Positions 1 through 11,570 of a stretch of DNA of 64,000 nt are shown one piece after another. Every line of letters begins with the position of its first letter. The stretch's first letter is position 1. The notes under the pieces are model-generated. The model did not search any database and was not told the origin of the DNA. It saw nothing but the letters and a program-made list of their open reading frames with translations. This stretch comes from Patiria pectinifera (lineage: Eukaryota > Echinodermata > Asteroidea > Valvatida > Asterinidae), in contig CM057141.1 in the NCBI GenBank assembly GCA_029964075.1, positions 10,788,001-10,852,000 on the forward strand, read 5' to 3'. The position numbers and the translations under genes are program-made.

Positions 1-110
1 GCACGAGCGTCTCTGCGTCATCGGATATGCATTCGAACATCCATCCCTGTAGTCACCCCCAACTCTCCGTTTGTAACCGTTGAGCGGGTATTTGGGCACA
101 GAGCCCAAAC
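1..110. mobile_element. right end of a MITE cut by the window edge
   Basis: Bases 53-105 (AACTCTCCGTTTGTAACCGTTG, then a run ending GGGCACAGAGCCC) match three other places: 47890-47945 in the same sense, and 32518-32570 and 39922-39975 inverted. The terminal GGGCTCTGTGC reads as a terminal inverted repeat. Confidence 0.5.
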
Positions 111-3100
111 TAGAAATGAAAACGTACACTAATTTCATCACTAGATCTCGTCTCGTCATGAGATCTTATCTCATCACTAGATTTGATAACGCCACGGATA
201 TTTTTGCGAAGACGGCATCCCCACCTAAATGGTGATGTTGCGCAGTCTCCTGAAAATATTTACTACTGTATGTGTGACCAAATCTGGAGAGAAACAAATC
301 ATGTCCAGCGAGAGATTTTTGAAACACAATACAGCAAACCGATGAAATTTGTCCTTGATTTTTGCCGCAAAGAACCCCGGAACAAACCAACTGTAGAATC
401 ATGTTAGAGTCATCAGCTTCAAATCTGCATTTTTAAATGGCAAAAAAATGTCAGAAGTTAAAAAAATTTTCAGAATTAAATTGGAAAAAAATAAAATAAA
501 ATAAAGGAGGGCTTTTAATTAATGTAATTATCATACCATTGTGGTAGTGAACGGGAAAGGATTGACAGAAAAAAACCACTTAGATGAATTACAAATTTTT
601 ATTTATTTTTATTTAGGACATGTACATATTATATAGTCAGGCCATCATGCAAATTCATTGTCTTTTTTTGTGTGTGTGTGTTTGGGAATTTTTTTTTTTT
701 TTTTTAATCTGTCTCTTAAGTCAATGGAAAGAAGGACCGCGCTGTACGTGGTCGCCATCATGATGTTAAATGAATAGTTGTGATTTATATAGTGATTGTG
801 TGAATTTGTTAAAAACAAAAACAAAAAAACCTGACACTAACATGCAAGTTGTACATACAGTGCAAAGATAGACAAAACAAACATAAACAAACAAATAGAT
901 GAGGGAAAATCCTTTTACCATACTTTTTCACCCGGTTGTTTTCTCTATTTTACTTTCTGTAGAGCTCTCTCAGTGCTCATTTTTTGGGGATTTAATTTTA
1001 TTTCTAAATTGTGTTGGGAAAATTAAATCAGAGAGATTTCGCCTCCGAATGGATACGTGTACGTATATGTTTAGCTATCCATAACCTATCGACCATTGGG
1101 TTGTTTCGCATCCTGTAGGCATACACATTCGTTTAGGCAATGGAACGGTTACTAATAAAAGCAGTAATCCGACATGGCAGCCTCCGATGAAAGCCTCATG
1201 CCTGCGGCTAACCCTGCTTTGAAACACCGACAAATGGAACATTTAGGTTCAGTAATTCATGCTCTTTCAAGCAAATCAAACACAACTAAATAAATTAGCA
1301 CAAAACAGCCTGGAAATGGACAGTTCACTATGCGTTTCACATTGACGCATAGCGCGCGTAATATCCATGTTGTGCCAACGCGTAGCATATAGCAAGTTGC
1401 GTATGATGTCACTAGACCACACAAAGGAAGGAACTATCTGGCGCACCGACCGTATCCGTTCGTTCGCGAAACCTCTCTAATATGCGACAGCAAATAGGTG
1501 ATTTCCAACTATGAAGCAAACCTTTTTTCTTTTTTTTCTTTTGTATGAACGTTTGGCAACAGTCTTGGTTATGGGCAGAGTCAGTGGTTTATTCTGGCGG
1601 AGAGTTCCGGTTAGCGTATTACCCCCTTGTTCCTTGTGATTGTTCGTATTTATTATTCTAGAGAGAATTTCCCCCCTATTTGTGAGGGCGAAAAATATGT
1701 GAGGGTGAAACATCCTGTTGTATATACTAAAAGTCACCAACTAGTGTTTTTCAATCTCTGGAAAGACAAAAAAAAATCATAGCTGATCTGTCAGTTTTGG
1801 GGGGTTGTACAGTTGTGGGCCTTTTTTTTTTCCTTTAATCTTTTTTTAATTTGAGAATGAAAATCAACACAAATTTCATTCAAACAAACACGTTGAGCAT
1901 CATCGGCACATTTTATATGGCAACTTAGATAATTGTGACCATTTAGTTGTTTGGTTTTGCTAGAAACCCTGAGTGAAGTTGTATTCCATATTAGAAGATC
2001 TTGCCCAGTTTTATCATTTTGTTGCCTAATAGTAGACATTGCAGTTAATACAGAATGGCATTTCGTTTGAGAATAACTCCCTGGTGACTCAAGGGTTTTA
2101 CAATATCGATTGCTGGACACCCTTTGGAACCACAAACACTAGGGTTGTTTTTACCAGGTTCGAGCCAAAGAAACAAAAGATTTTCCTTTGAAAATGCAGC
2201 TTGTGGTGTCATAATCACTGGTCATTGCGAGTCCATCACCAGTCAATCACAAGTCATCCAGGCCCAAGTCAACTCACAAGTTATTCAGTGAACTGCTACG
2301 AAGGCATTCCTTTGCAATGGTTCGTCTACTCTTGTGACTAGACTTGTGAACTGGCTTGCGATTAACTTGCGACTGGACTTGTGATGTGCTTGTGATCCAT
2401 GTACCTGATTGGCCACCAGCGGGGGAAATATGTCGGATAAAACTGGGCACGGTTTTTATTAAACACTGTTACGAATGTGTGAACTGTTGTACGTAGTTCC
2501 CGTTTTGTCATTAGTGTTGTAGGAAGTACAGCGAATCCGATAATTGAGATACGGTCTTTGAGAAGCATCGGTTGTGTCTAGCAACTGTAAGGCTGAAGCT
2601 CACGATTTGAACTTGGACTGGGCAGAAATTACAACCCTACTGTCGTTTCATGTGTGTGTCGCCTCATGCCATGTGCCTGTATCACTCGTGCATAAATCAA
2701 CATACATGTATGTGATACACAAAACAGCAGAAGTCAACATTTTTGATAGAGAATGTCATTGTGCTGGCTAAGATCGTTTCTGACTTCTCAAAGACGTAAA
2801 CTCAACTGCAGGGATTTTCATTTTTTATTTTTATGGACCCTGGGACCAATTAGACTTTTAAAAAAAATCAAACTATGGCAAATAATTTGTGTTCAAAAAA
2901 AGTAATGAGATTTCCGCAGATTTATATCCAGTATTATTTCTTTTGTTTTGTCAAAATAATTAGAAATGTGTTAAAAAAAGAGTTAGGTTAATTCTAATAC
3001 ACTCTCTAGTTGATATGTATACAACTTGCACAGCCGCAAACTTTGTTGGTCTTTGTGTTGTTGACTTTATTTACTGTTGTGCTGTGTGTATGGAACGTCC

Positions 3101-3130
3101 GGCCACGTGTCCTGTCCACATGTTTCACAT
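110..3130. other. gene-free stretch
   Basis: I see no coding exon or RNA gene here. There are AT-rich spacers, T and A runs, a short GT repeat near 670, small palindromes (for example the CTAGATCTCG and GAGATC cluster at 142-182), and the inverted array annotated at 2221-2396. Confidence 0.5.
2221..2396. repeat. inverted arrays of an ACTTGTGA-type short repeat
   Basis: The left part (2221-2290) holds several copies on one strand (caccagtcaatcacaagtc, caactcacaagt). The right part (2330-2396) holds the complement (cttgtgactagacttgtgaa, cttgcgactggacttgtgat). The two arrays face each other across about 40 bases and can fold back on each other. Confidence 0.6.
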
Positions 3131-3569
3131 TGAGTGCGTTCGATTACTTCCCCCGCGCCTACTCGTTCGATTTACCTCTCACATGACTTCTCATGATTAC
3201 TCAAGCCTGGCCCAAGTGACCGACTCGCCGAGCCGGTTAGTTGGGTAAGTATCCCATAAGGCCATGCAATAAACATGGCTGCCAACGTGATGTCCGGCGG
3301 GCGCCTTAGGCCGTGTGCTTCTAGAGCTACAGCTACGTCTATTGTCAGCCCGTCCCCGCGTATTTTCAATGGGTGCAGACCTAGATCTAGCTCTAGACAG
3401 TTGATTCGGATGCAGCCTTCGGATCAGTGTCATGTCAAAGTTCAACTTTCCAGCTCTTGCACGAAACTTTACCCGAAACCATTTGTTTATTTAGCTCCAC
3501 TGCGCGCATGTCTGTCATCACGCGAGGAGCAGGCGCGAGTAAGCTGGGGGAAGTAATCGAACGCACTCA
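3131..3569. mobile_element. inverted-repeat element (MITE), about 440 bp
   Basis: TGAGTGCGTTCGATTACTTC at the left end is matched by its complement at the right end (GAAGTAATCGAACGCACTCA), with further pairing inside (GCGCCTACTCG against CGCGAGTAAG). No transposase is present. Superfamily is uncertain because no target duplication is clear. Confidence 0.75.
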
Positions 3570-5000
3570 AGATGTGATGACATAGGGGTTAAGACTGGAG
3601 CCTTGGGTAACTTGAATATACTTGGCACAGCAGGGCACGGGGAACTAGTCCACCAGCGTCCTTCCAAATGAGGCATATTAAACTGAAAAACAAACAAAAT
3701 TTCCCTGATCGAAGAAACATGACTCCATGCTTTTTCATTTGTCATACCTATATCCAGTCTTATCTACACTGATCTCATGTCCTGTTACAACTAGGTTACA
3801 GAAGTTGTTTGTTTACTTGTTTTGTTTTTGTTTGTTTGTTGTTTGGGTTTGTTTTGAGTTTGGCCTGGTCATAAATCTTTTAGTTGTCTTCAATGTTGTT
3901 TTCTTGTCATTTTGTTAGTCTGTGTGCACGTCAGTTTGCCCATTCCTTTTTCTTTAAAATAGCTTAATGTGTAATGTCTTGGCCATCTGTAATGTGATTC
4001 TGTATGTTCTCTTTGTCAGTCTGTCTGTTTTTCTGTCTGTAGCTTCTCTGTGCCTCCCCTGTAATTCAAATGCAGTCATTATTTCTTGCTTTCTTCCCCC
4101 CCCCCCCCCCTCCCCGGTAGCACTCGGCACATATCGCTCTTGCATGTTGTGAGTACTTGGGCATCTCAACCCGTGCGTTTTCAACACTTTATTTCGAGCT
4201 CTCGTTTTTTTGTCACATTTCTTATGATCCCTTGTTTTTTGGGGGTTTTTTTAAGTTTTTTTTTTTTTTTTGGTTATTCGGCACCAAACACAGATGTGCA
4301 CACCCCCACACACACATACAAACCATGACCATGAACATCATAGGTACAAGCAATAAAACAAGACTTATTAAGTTTTAAAAAATTCTTTTAAGAAACAAAA
4401 AGAGATTAAAAAAACTTCACACTATGTGTCAGTTGTTGTTGAACTTCTCTTTTGCTGCAGCTGTGGGTTTGTGTTTTTAATTTTCTTTTGTTCTTGAGTA
4501 GCTACGATAGAACTAGCTGCCCACACAATTTATATATAAATATTTAAACAAATAAAACTTAAATCTTGTAGTCAACTTGTGTGAGTGGACTTTCTAATTA
4601 TGCACATGTGCAGTGCTTTTGTCAAATAAACAAACAAAAAACTTAAGATTAAAAAAAAAAAAGTTGGGTCATCTTTTTTTTTAAATACAATTCAGTTGTG
4701 CACAGGTCAGTCTCTCACAGTGTACAGTTGAAATCTTTCTTTTTTTGGGAAAAAGTGGTCATGTGGTGTTAGCACATAGAATTCTTCAGTTCACCGTGGT
4801 ATTGAGTATTGGACTCATTCTTGATAAAAAAAAAAAAAAACAATTATTGGATTGCAACAGCACACACATCTGTGTATACAATAAACGGGCGTAATATTTT
4901 AGAGTAATGTAACAAAACAATTTGATGTAACACACTAGTCGATTTTTATGCACTGTGGTAAAATCGATCTAGGTTACAAATTTGATGTCATTGCAGATGT
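3570..5000. other. gene-free stretch with low-complexity DNA
   Basis: Only TTTG-type repeats (about 3805-3850), a C run near 4100, T runs, a short CA-rich patch near 4300 and A runs are seen. The short ORFs here have no coding character. Confidence 0.5.
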
Positions 5001-5002
5001 TA

Positions 5003-5153
5003 CGCCCCAATTAGAGCAGTGGTCCCAACTACAGTTGGGACAGTCCTAACTAGTCCTAACTGTACTTGGGACAGTCCCAACTGTACTTGGGACAGTCCCA
5101 ACTGTAGTTGGGACCGTCTTAACTATAGTTGGTACGATGCTATAGTTGGGGTG
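5003..5153. mobile_element. short member of the CAACTATAGTTGGGAC element family
   Basis: The ends are GTTACGCCCCAA and TTGGGGTGTAAC. Between them lie repeats of CCCAACT(A/G)TA(C/G)TTGGGACAGT, each itself a palindrome. It is a small relative of the larger element at 8961-9861, reduced almost to its two ends. Confidence 0.75.
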
Positions 5154-5592
5154 TAACACATCTCTCAATTGGAAACTTTGGGGCAAGAGTGTGCATAGCA
5201 AATTATAATCTTCAGCCTGTAATTAAAGTGATGCAATTTTTGTTTACATTTGTTTATATTTATGACATGTCAGATCAATTGTCAAACTATTTAGCCCCCA
5301 TCGATTGCTAGGTTAATCGGTAACTGTCGATAACATGTTTGTGATGTGGGGGGGGGGGGAGCCATGGTATGCCCAACAGCAGCGAATGTTACATGATAAG
5401 CTTAGTGTTAATAAAAGTTGCACCATTTTGTATAAAAGTTATTAAGGGGGCATTGTGTAAAAAGCCAAGTTGACTTTTTCGTAGGTCGCTATGATGATAA
5501 TTCAACTTTTCAACTAGCATGATAACATTTCAACTGTTGCTTAATGAATGAACGAGCATTCTGCATTGTTACTGTTGCGCCTTGTGATGTAT

Positions 5593-5935
5593 GGCCGAGT
5601 AAAAAAAATAAGCAGTTTCTTGTCTGGCCTTGTTTAAAAATTGAAGGATTTTTTTGCTTTTTTTCCCCAAGATGGCGGATTTTCCAAGATAGCGGATGGA
5701 TTCTTCAATTTTCTGGACTATTTTGTCAATTCAAAATTGTGTCTAAAGGAGCCATAACCCTTTCTACAAAGCTACAAGTTTGTTGGAAACAAATTAAAAC
5801 AGACAATATATGTGCAAAATATTGTGCAAATGTTTGAATTAAAAAAAGAAAAACACTGAAAAAAGGAGGCGGCCGGGGAAAAAGGCCGGGGGCACGAGAA
5901 ACTGGTTTATTGTTTTTACTTGGCCTAATACCGGA
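5593..5935. mobile_element. Harbinger-like MITE (GGCC..AAATAAAA ends)
   Basis: It begins GGCCGAGTAAAAAAA and ends TTTTTACTTGGCC, and is followed by TAA. Inside are AAGATGGCGG/ATAGCGG text and a GGAGGCGGCC block shared with the copies at 25519, 40552 and 44586. Those copies show TTA or TAA three-base target duplications, as in PIF/Harbinger. Confidence 0.7.
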
Positions 5936-7050
5936 TGGGTTTCCTGTGCACAACTGGCAATTGTTGTAAAAAAAAGAAGAAACAAACAACACTCCAGTCT
6001 TTTTTTGGTGTCATTCAGTGTCTGTGCGATGGGTTCAAACAACCCGTCGAAAAAACATCTTGTATTATATTATATTACGATTAGAATTGAAAAGAGTAAA
6101 TGGAAATTAAGAAGAAAAAAAATGAGAAAAAAAAATGAGAAAAAAAAAAGAAAAACCAGCACAGCGCTATTGATATTTAACGGAGTATTCAGAAACAAAC
6201 GAAAACCCATTTTTCCATTGACTGTGAGATTTGAATTATTATTACAAGATGTACGTGGCTGTAGACAAAGGTGTTAACACGGTTACGCTGCCTTTTTCTT
6301 CAGTAAGAAATTAATAAAAATATACTAGAATAGCCCATTCTGTTGATATCTGGTGTCTTCTGCGCATATTTTATTGTTTTGTTGCCTCTTAACCTTCTGG
6401 AAGTGAACGTTTCTACATTAACACCCCACCCCACACACGATCCTTCTGGAAGGGAACGTAACGACATAAACACCCCACCCCACACACGATCAAAATCTAT
6501 TCCCCTTCCCCAACAGCTTAATTAGACAAAAGGGGTTTGGGGGGGGGGGGGAATCTCTATCTTTTCCAAGGTGGGGGGTGATCAGCCCCTTGCCTGCCCC
6601 TTGTTCCCTTGCCTGCCCCTGCCACCCCCTCCCTTCCCAATTTGCGATACTGAGTGATGACATCATCAGTCAAGTTATAAAGGAAATCTGGGACACTGCA
6701 TGTCCACGCCCCCAACCTGGGTGCCCCCATTTAAAATATTGACTTAATCAAAAATGTATAGCACTTGCCTTCAGTTTAACCCCTCCCCTCCCCCCCTTGA
6801 AAAATTGGTGCACCCCAGGTGCCCCCTCAGAAGTTAAATTTAACTTCCAACCTAGTTACGCTACTGGCCACTCCCCTAAAAGGTAAAATGTATACAGGCA
6901 TGCTACTTTCCTTGGATCAGCTGATTTCCTTGTTTTTCACCTCACACTTATCATCTTAATGATCTTATGCCATTAAAAATTGAAAAACACTCTACATGTA
7001 CAAAATATTTGAAAATTTGGAATTTCCTCTTTCTTTCTTTTTTGGCTACA
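5936..7050. other. gene-free stretch
   Basis: It contains an A-rich block near 6100-6150, a 49-base tandem duplication (listed separately), a G run at 6538 and C-rich text near 6600-6850. No coding exon is recognisable. Confidence 0.5.
6393..6490. repeat. tandem duplication, 2 x 49 bases
   Basis: Two adjacent copies start CCTTCTGGAAG and end CCACACACGAT. They differ at only a few positions, so the duplication is fairly recent. Confidence 0.85.
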
Positions 7051-7136
7051 AATCGTGAATATTGACGTCAATGGTTGCGACCGGAGAGCGAGACACGATT
7101 TTTTTGACGTAAATATTTACGTCAATATTCACGATT
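7051..7136. repeat. inverted repeat with TGACGT (CRE-like) cores
   Basis: AATCGTGAATATTGACGTCA on the left pairs with the complementary run ending ACGATT on the right. A third piece, CAATATTCACGATTTT, occurs at 7210. It is probably a transposon remnant. The TGACGTCA core is noted, but there is no reason to claim regulation. Confidence 0.6.
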
Positions 7137-7728
7137 AGGGGCAAGTCATGAATTTAAATTGCGGGTAACACCAGCTGGAAAGACATCTCTTCTCAGGAGG
7201 GTGAGATGTCAATATTCACGATTTTCGATGTCTCTTCAGAGCCACCATACAGAGGCCTAAAATCTTGTGGAAGCCCAACTAAAAGAATAACCAAACCCGA
7301 GGTTTGGAAAACGCCCTTTATAAAAAAGCGGGTAGTCTGCGAATGTTATAGGGCGCCCTCAACTGTCGGGGTTGTAGTCTGGTGCACATTGCAGATGATA
7401 GCGATATAGAAGGGTCGAAATTTGGGAGCAAGACCGCGTTGTGCGTTGGAAGATGGCAGCCGCCAGAGTCAAATTGTCCTTGTATTCAGTGCAGAGATTC
7501 ATTTCAGGAATTGTACGAAGAGAAATTGGTTCGGCAGGAAGTCGGCTGGTTCGGTGGCGGAGTTGTATTAATAAGGTAGGGGCTAATAAAGGGTATTGTT
7601 CGTATCTGAGATGTTAAATTCCCTTTTTTTAAACTAAAAGTGCTTTACGAGTAACGGGGTCGATCTTCAGTTGTATCTATTTGCGTGCGAAAGTGTGTTT
7701 CAAACTGGCGCAGTTTAACCTTTTTTTG

Positions 7729-8110
7729 AACGAAGTGGCTATCGTTACGGCAGTCGTTGTTTAGCGCCCTCTACGATACTTTTTTGATACGCACGCAGGT
7801 ATATAATTATTTGTTTCCACGCGTTTCAGCGAGCAGTGCGACAGCTCAGGCGGTAAAGGGTAGGATTTTGCACCGCGAGGTTGCGGGTTCGAATTTCAGT
7901 TTTGCATCGAATTTTTTTCTTTTTCTAACCTGAGGCTTTGGAGGATTTTTTTAAAAAGGGAAATAAAGTCCGAATTTCATAACGTTCAAATTCACTTTTT
8001 TCCTTCTAATTTTATATTTTCTTGTCATGTTTTAATAAAAGTTGCAGTCTACCGTAACGATAGAAAATGGGAAATGCGTTACGGCTGCCGTAACAATAGC
8101 CACTGCGTTT
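7729..8110. mobile_element. inverted-repeat element enclosing a tRNA-like sequence
   Basis: GAAGTGGCTATCGTTACGGC near the left end pairs with GGCTGCCGTAACAATAGCCA on the right. Between them, 7832-7900 looks like a tRNA-derived head: an A-box-like AGCTCAGGCGGTAAAGG and a B box GGGTTCGAATT at about 7885. It is either a SINE caught in a MITE or a composite element. Confidence 0.55.
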
Positions 8111-8139
8111 TTTGGAACTGAAACAGTTTCTCTGATGAG

Positions 8140-8463
8140 ATGATTACAGAGAGAAATTATGGATCTTTTCAATTGATATATTTGTTTTGGATGATCGCCA
8201 TATTCGAAATCGTGAAATCTGGTGTTGAAAACGATGTTTATTTCTGGGAAGTTGTGATCGCAGTCGCCCTGGGAGCGGCCATCTTGTTTTTAGCTCGTGA
8301 CATTCACTCACGTTTTGTGGCGAGATTTGCCGAGATTTCGTCGGACAAAAATAGAAATGACATCATAGTAAAGCTGAAGAATATCTCTTTCGACTCATAC
8401 CAAGAAGAGGTACGCTCGATTTTTTTTGCCTTCCGAATTTGGAGATTTCTTCCGACGAAATAA
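8140..8463 (+). CDS. unassigned ORF of 107 codons, doubtful gene
   Basis: I do not recognise this frame. It has a hydrophobic run (FWEVVIAVALGAAILFLA, about residues 35-52) followed by a charged stretch ending SFDSYQEE at a possible donor (GAG|gtacgc at 8410). It could be a real exon with a membrane segment, or chance. Inverted-repeat elements flank it on both sides and no partner exon was found. Confidence 0.15.
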   Translation: MITERNYGSFQLIYLFWMIAIFEIVKSGVENDVYFWEVVIAVALGAAILFLARDIHSRFVARFAEISSDKNRNDIIVKLKNISFDSYQEEVRSIFFAFRIWRFLPTK

Positions 8464-8960
8464 AGGTACAGATTGTCATGATTTTTGGGCCGAAAAATCG
8501 TTAAAAATCTCACATGAGGAGTTCATGAAAGACTTGAAAAGGGGTAGTTTCTGAAAGGGTGGAATTTCAGGAGTTTGTGTGACTAGTTTTTTTGTTATGT
8601 TTCCCATGACGCTTTTTGATGCTGGGGGGTTTTGTTGTCGGGGTGCCTTCAGCAAGGTGTTTAAAATATGGTGCGCGGCGGTGTCACAATGGCTGCCTAT
8701 TTCTTCCTCCATGCTTTATGCATGCATGAAGCAATAATATTTCAATGCTGTGATTACTGGGGTAAATTTTGGAGAATTGCTTTATTGGGGAAAATTACAT
8801 TATACAAATCTACAATTCTGCTAAAAAAATTAATATAGTAATATTTCAACTGTTTCTGAATATTTTCCAAACTTGAACTAAATTTGCATTAAACATGTTA
8901 AAATTAGCTTATTTTTGTCTTTGCTTTTTTGCCCTAGGCTTCTAGTTCCTGAATATGTTT

Positions 8961-9861
8961 GTCACGCCCCAACTATCGCATCGGTCCCAACTATAGTTGG
9001 GACTGTCCCAACTATAGTGCGGCAGTTGGGTCGGCCCAACTATAGTTAGGACTGGAGTTGCGCCGTATGCTTCATGCTTGATAGATCTTGTTGGATTAAA
9101 TGTTCCGCGGCGCTGGCACTGGTTCGTCGTGCATGCATGCCGCAAGGCTGGCCGGTCACGTGGTACTGCCTAGTTGGATGAGTTGTCCAGCTGCTGGGTT
9201 TTATTATCCAGCAACATTTTGCAAAATTCAAAGATTGCCATGGCCGGCCAACTATAGATGGGCCCCACATATAGCTAATGTCAAAGGTCCCAAGTCGGAC
9301 ATGTAAGCAGAGCTGTAGAGAATGTTTTATAGTCGTACATCAATGTAAACTATAGTTGGGACTGCCAAATAAAAATATTGCGGTGGCCCAACTACAGATG
9401 GTCACCACCCATAGATCATTTCATTGGTCCCCGTAAAGTCACATGTGTATTAGAGTTGTAGGGAATGTTTTATAATCGTACAACAATTATGTTCACTATA
9501 GTTGGGACCGCAAAATAAAAAGATTGGGGTGGCCCAGCTATAGATTCGCCCCATCAATAGCTAATTTCAGTGGTCCCCAGTAAAGTCAGACCTGTATCAG
9601 AGCTGTAGGGAACGTTTTATGGTTGTACATCAATGTAAACTATAGTTGGGACACCGCAAAATAAAAAGATCGGAGTGGCCCAACTATAGATGGGCCAGCC
9701 CAGTAATGGAACTTACAGTTGGGACCGTCCCAACTATACTTGGGACAGGCCCAACTATAGTTGGGCCAGCCCAACTGTGGAACTACAGTTGGGACAGGCC
9801 CAACTATAGTTGGGACAGGCCCAACTATAGTTCGGACCGATGCGATAGTTGGGGCGTGACA
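8961..9861. mobile_element. complete element with CAACTATAGTTGGGAC terminal arrays
   Basis: Both ends carry GTCACGCCCCAACTATCGCA continuing into TCGGTCC as a perfect 27-base inverted repeat, flanked by ATGTTT on each side (apparent 6-base target duplication). Next to the ends lie several copies of the self-complementary CCCAACTATAGTTGGGAC. The interior holds three or four degenerate direct units beginning GGCCCAACTATAGATGGG/TTC. No transposase is encoded. A 6-base duplication is unusual; superfamily not assigned. Confidence 0.85.
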
Positions 9862-9869
9862 TGTTTAGT

Positions 9870-10515
9870 CCAGTGTCTAACCAGACTGTTCTGAGTACAA
9901 TGTATAATGAAGAACAAGATTCAATGTTTTTTTAAAATTATTCTTGAATATACATCTCTGCATAAAGCCAAAAAAAAGGACAAAATAAATATAAACTATA
10001 TTGGAGAAATGTTTTCTGTCATCAAAGATATACTTTTGCTAAGTTAAAAACCCTTTTTTTGGCCGTATAATACTTTCAACACACAGTTGGGTGAATGTTA
10101 ATACAAGGTTTCCATGGATTTCTATTTGAGGTCCCTGGATTGGCCATCCTGGTTCAAATCAACCTCAAATATGACAGCTCCGAGGAAATTTACACATACC
10201 AGCTATTAAAGGACTACCATAAAGGGGACCTGAGAATACAAATTTAGGATAATATGATCTCATCTAAATGAACTTGAAAATGTTTTCCAAACCTTTCTCA
10301 AATATTTTGAGGTGATTTGGATTTTTCTTTTTAATTTTACACCCCGCACCATGCCGACAGAATAATTCGGGTTGGACATGCCCCTTTAATGGACCATAAC
10401 TTCACCATACTTTAAGATATAAACTTATAATTGGTACCATTAGATTTCTTTTTGGAAGCTCTTTCCAATGATACCAAGTTTGTAATATTTGGACTAAAAA
10501 ACCCCCAAAGTGCCG
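9870..10515. other. gene-free spacer between two copies of one element
   Basis: AT-rich sequence with no recognisable exon or repeat lies between the complete element and its truncated relative. Confidence 0.4.
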
Positions 10516-11570
10516 ACCACCCTATTGATAGATCTTGTTGGATTAAATGTTCCGCGGCGCTGGCACCGTGTATTCGTACTTGTCGTGCATGCATGCCGCA
10601 AGGCTGGCCAGTCACGTGGTACTGCCTAGTTGGATGAGTTGTCCAGCTGCTGGGTTTTATTGTCCAGCAACATTTTGCAAAATTCAAAGATTGCCATGGC
10701 CGGCCAACTATAGATGGGCCCCACCCATAGCTAATGTCAAAGGTCCCAAGTAAGGTCGGACATATAAACAGAGCTGTAGGGAATGTTTTATAGTCCAGTC
10801 GTACATCAATGCGTGGAGAGTGATGGCCTAGCGGTTAAGAACACCGGACTCACGTTCTGGTGTTTCAGAGGCAACAGTGACGTGGGTTCGAGCTTGTGGG
10901 TTCGTGACGTGGGTTCGGACACTTGTGCTCTTAAGCAAGGCACTTAACCATTATTGCTTCGTCCTTCGGATGGGACGTTAAGCCGTAGGTCCCGTGTGTT
11001 GTATAAATGCACGTAAAAGAACCCAGTAAACACTTATCGCTAAGAGAAGGGGTTTGCCCCGGTGTTTCTGGCCTCCTGTATAAACTCCAGGAGTATGTGT
11101 GGAGTATTTAGGAGAAGAACCAACCAAGAACCAAGAACCAAGAACTAAACTATAGTCGGGACCGCCAAATAAAAATATTGCAGTGGCCCAACTACAGATT
11201 GTCCCCACCCACAGATAATTTCATTGGTCCAAAGTAAAGTCAGATGTGTATTAGAGTTGTAGGAAATGTTTTATAATCATACAACAATGTACACTATAGT
11301 TGGGACCGCAAAATAAAAAGATTGGGGTGGCCCAACTATAGATTCGCCCCATCAATAGCTAATTTCAGTGGTCCCCAGTAAAGTCAGACATGTATCAGAG
11401 CTGTAGGGAACGTTTTACAGTTGTACATCAATGTAAACTATAGTTGGGACACCGCAAAATAAAAAGATCGGAGTGGCCCAACTATAGATGGGCCAGTCCA
11501 ACAGTGGAACTTACAGTTGGGACAGGCCCAACTATAGTTGGGACAGGCCCAACTATAGTTGGGACCGATC
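10516..11570. mobile_element. second copy of the CAACTATAG element, left-truncated, split by a SINE
   Basis: From TTGATAGATCTTGTTGGATT it follows the 9079-9850 copy closely, including TTCCGCGGCGCTGGCAC and the repeated units. It is interrupted at 10812-11145 by a SINE. Its right end stops at GGGACCGAT, where a large foldback element begins. Confidence 0.85.
10812..11145 (+). mobile_element. tRNA-derived SINE
   Basis: The head has a pol III A box (TGGCCTAGCGGTTAAGAACA) and B box (GTGGGTTCGAGC, 10883-10894). The body reads GTGCTCTTAAGCAAGGCACT and TCGGATGGGACGTTAAGCCG. The tail is a run of CCAAGAA repeats. The empty site is known from the 9340 copy of the host element (ATCAATG|TAAACTATAG), so the borders are well supported. 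Confidence 0.9.

Noticed and set aside
1791-2135. 114-codon minus-strand frame as a gene
   Set aside because: No domain, splice partner or coding bias is seen. The region is AT-rich and low in complexity.
7051-7136. cAMP-response promoter element (TGACGTCA)
   Set aside because: The motif is part of an inverted-repeat relic with no gene start nearby.
7832-7900. tRNA gene
   Set aside because: A- and B-box-like text is present but no cloverleaf with paired acceptor ends can be drawn. It is better read as a SINE-type head.
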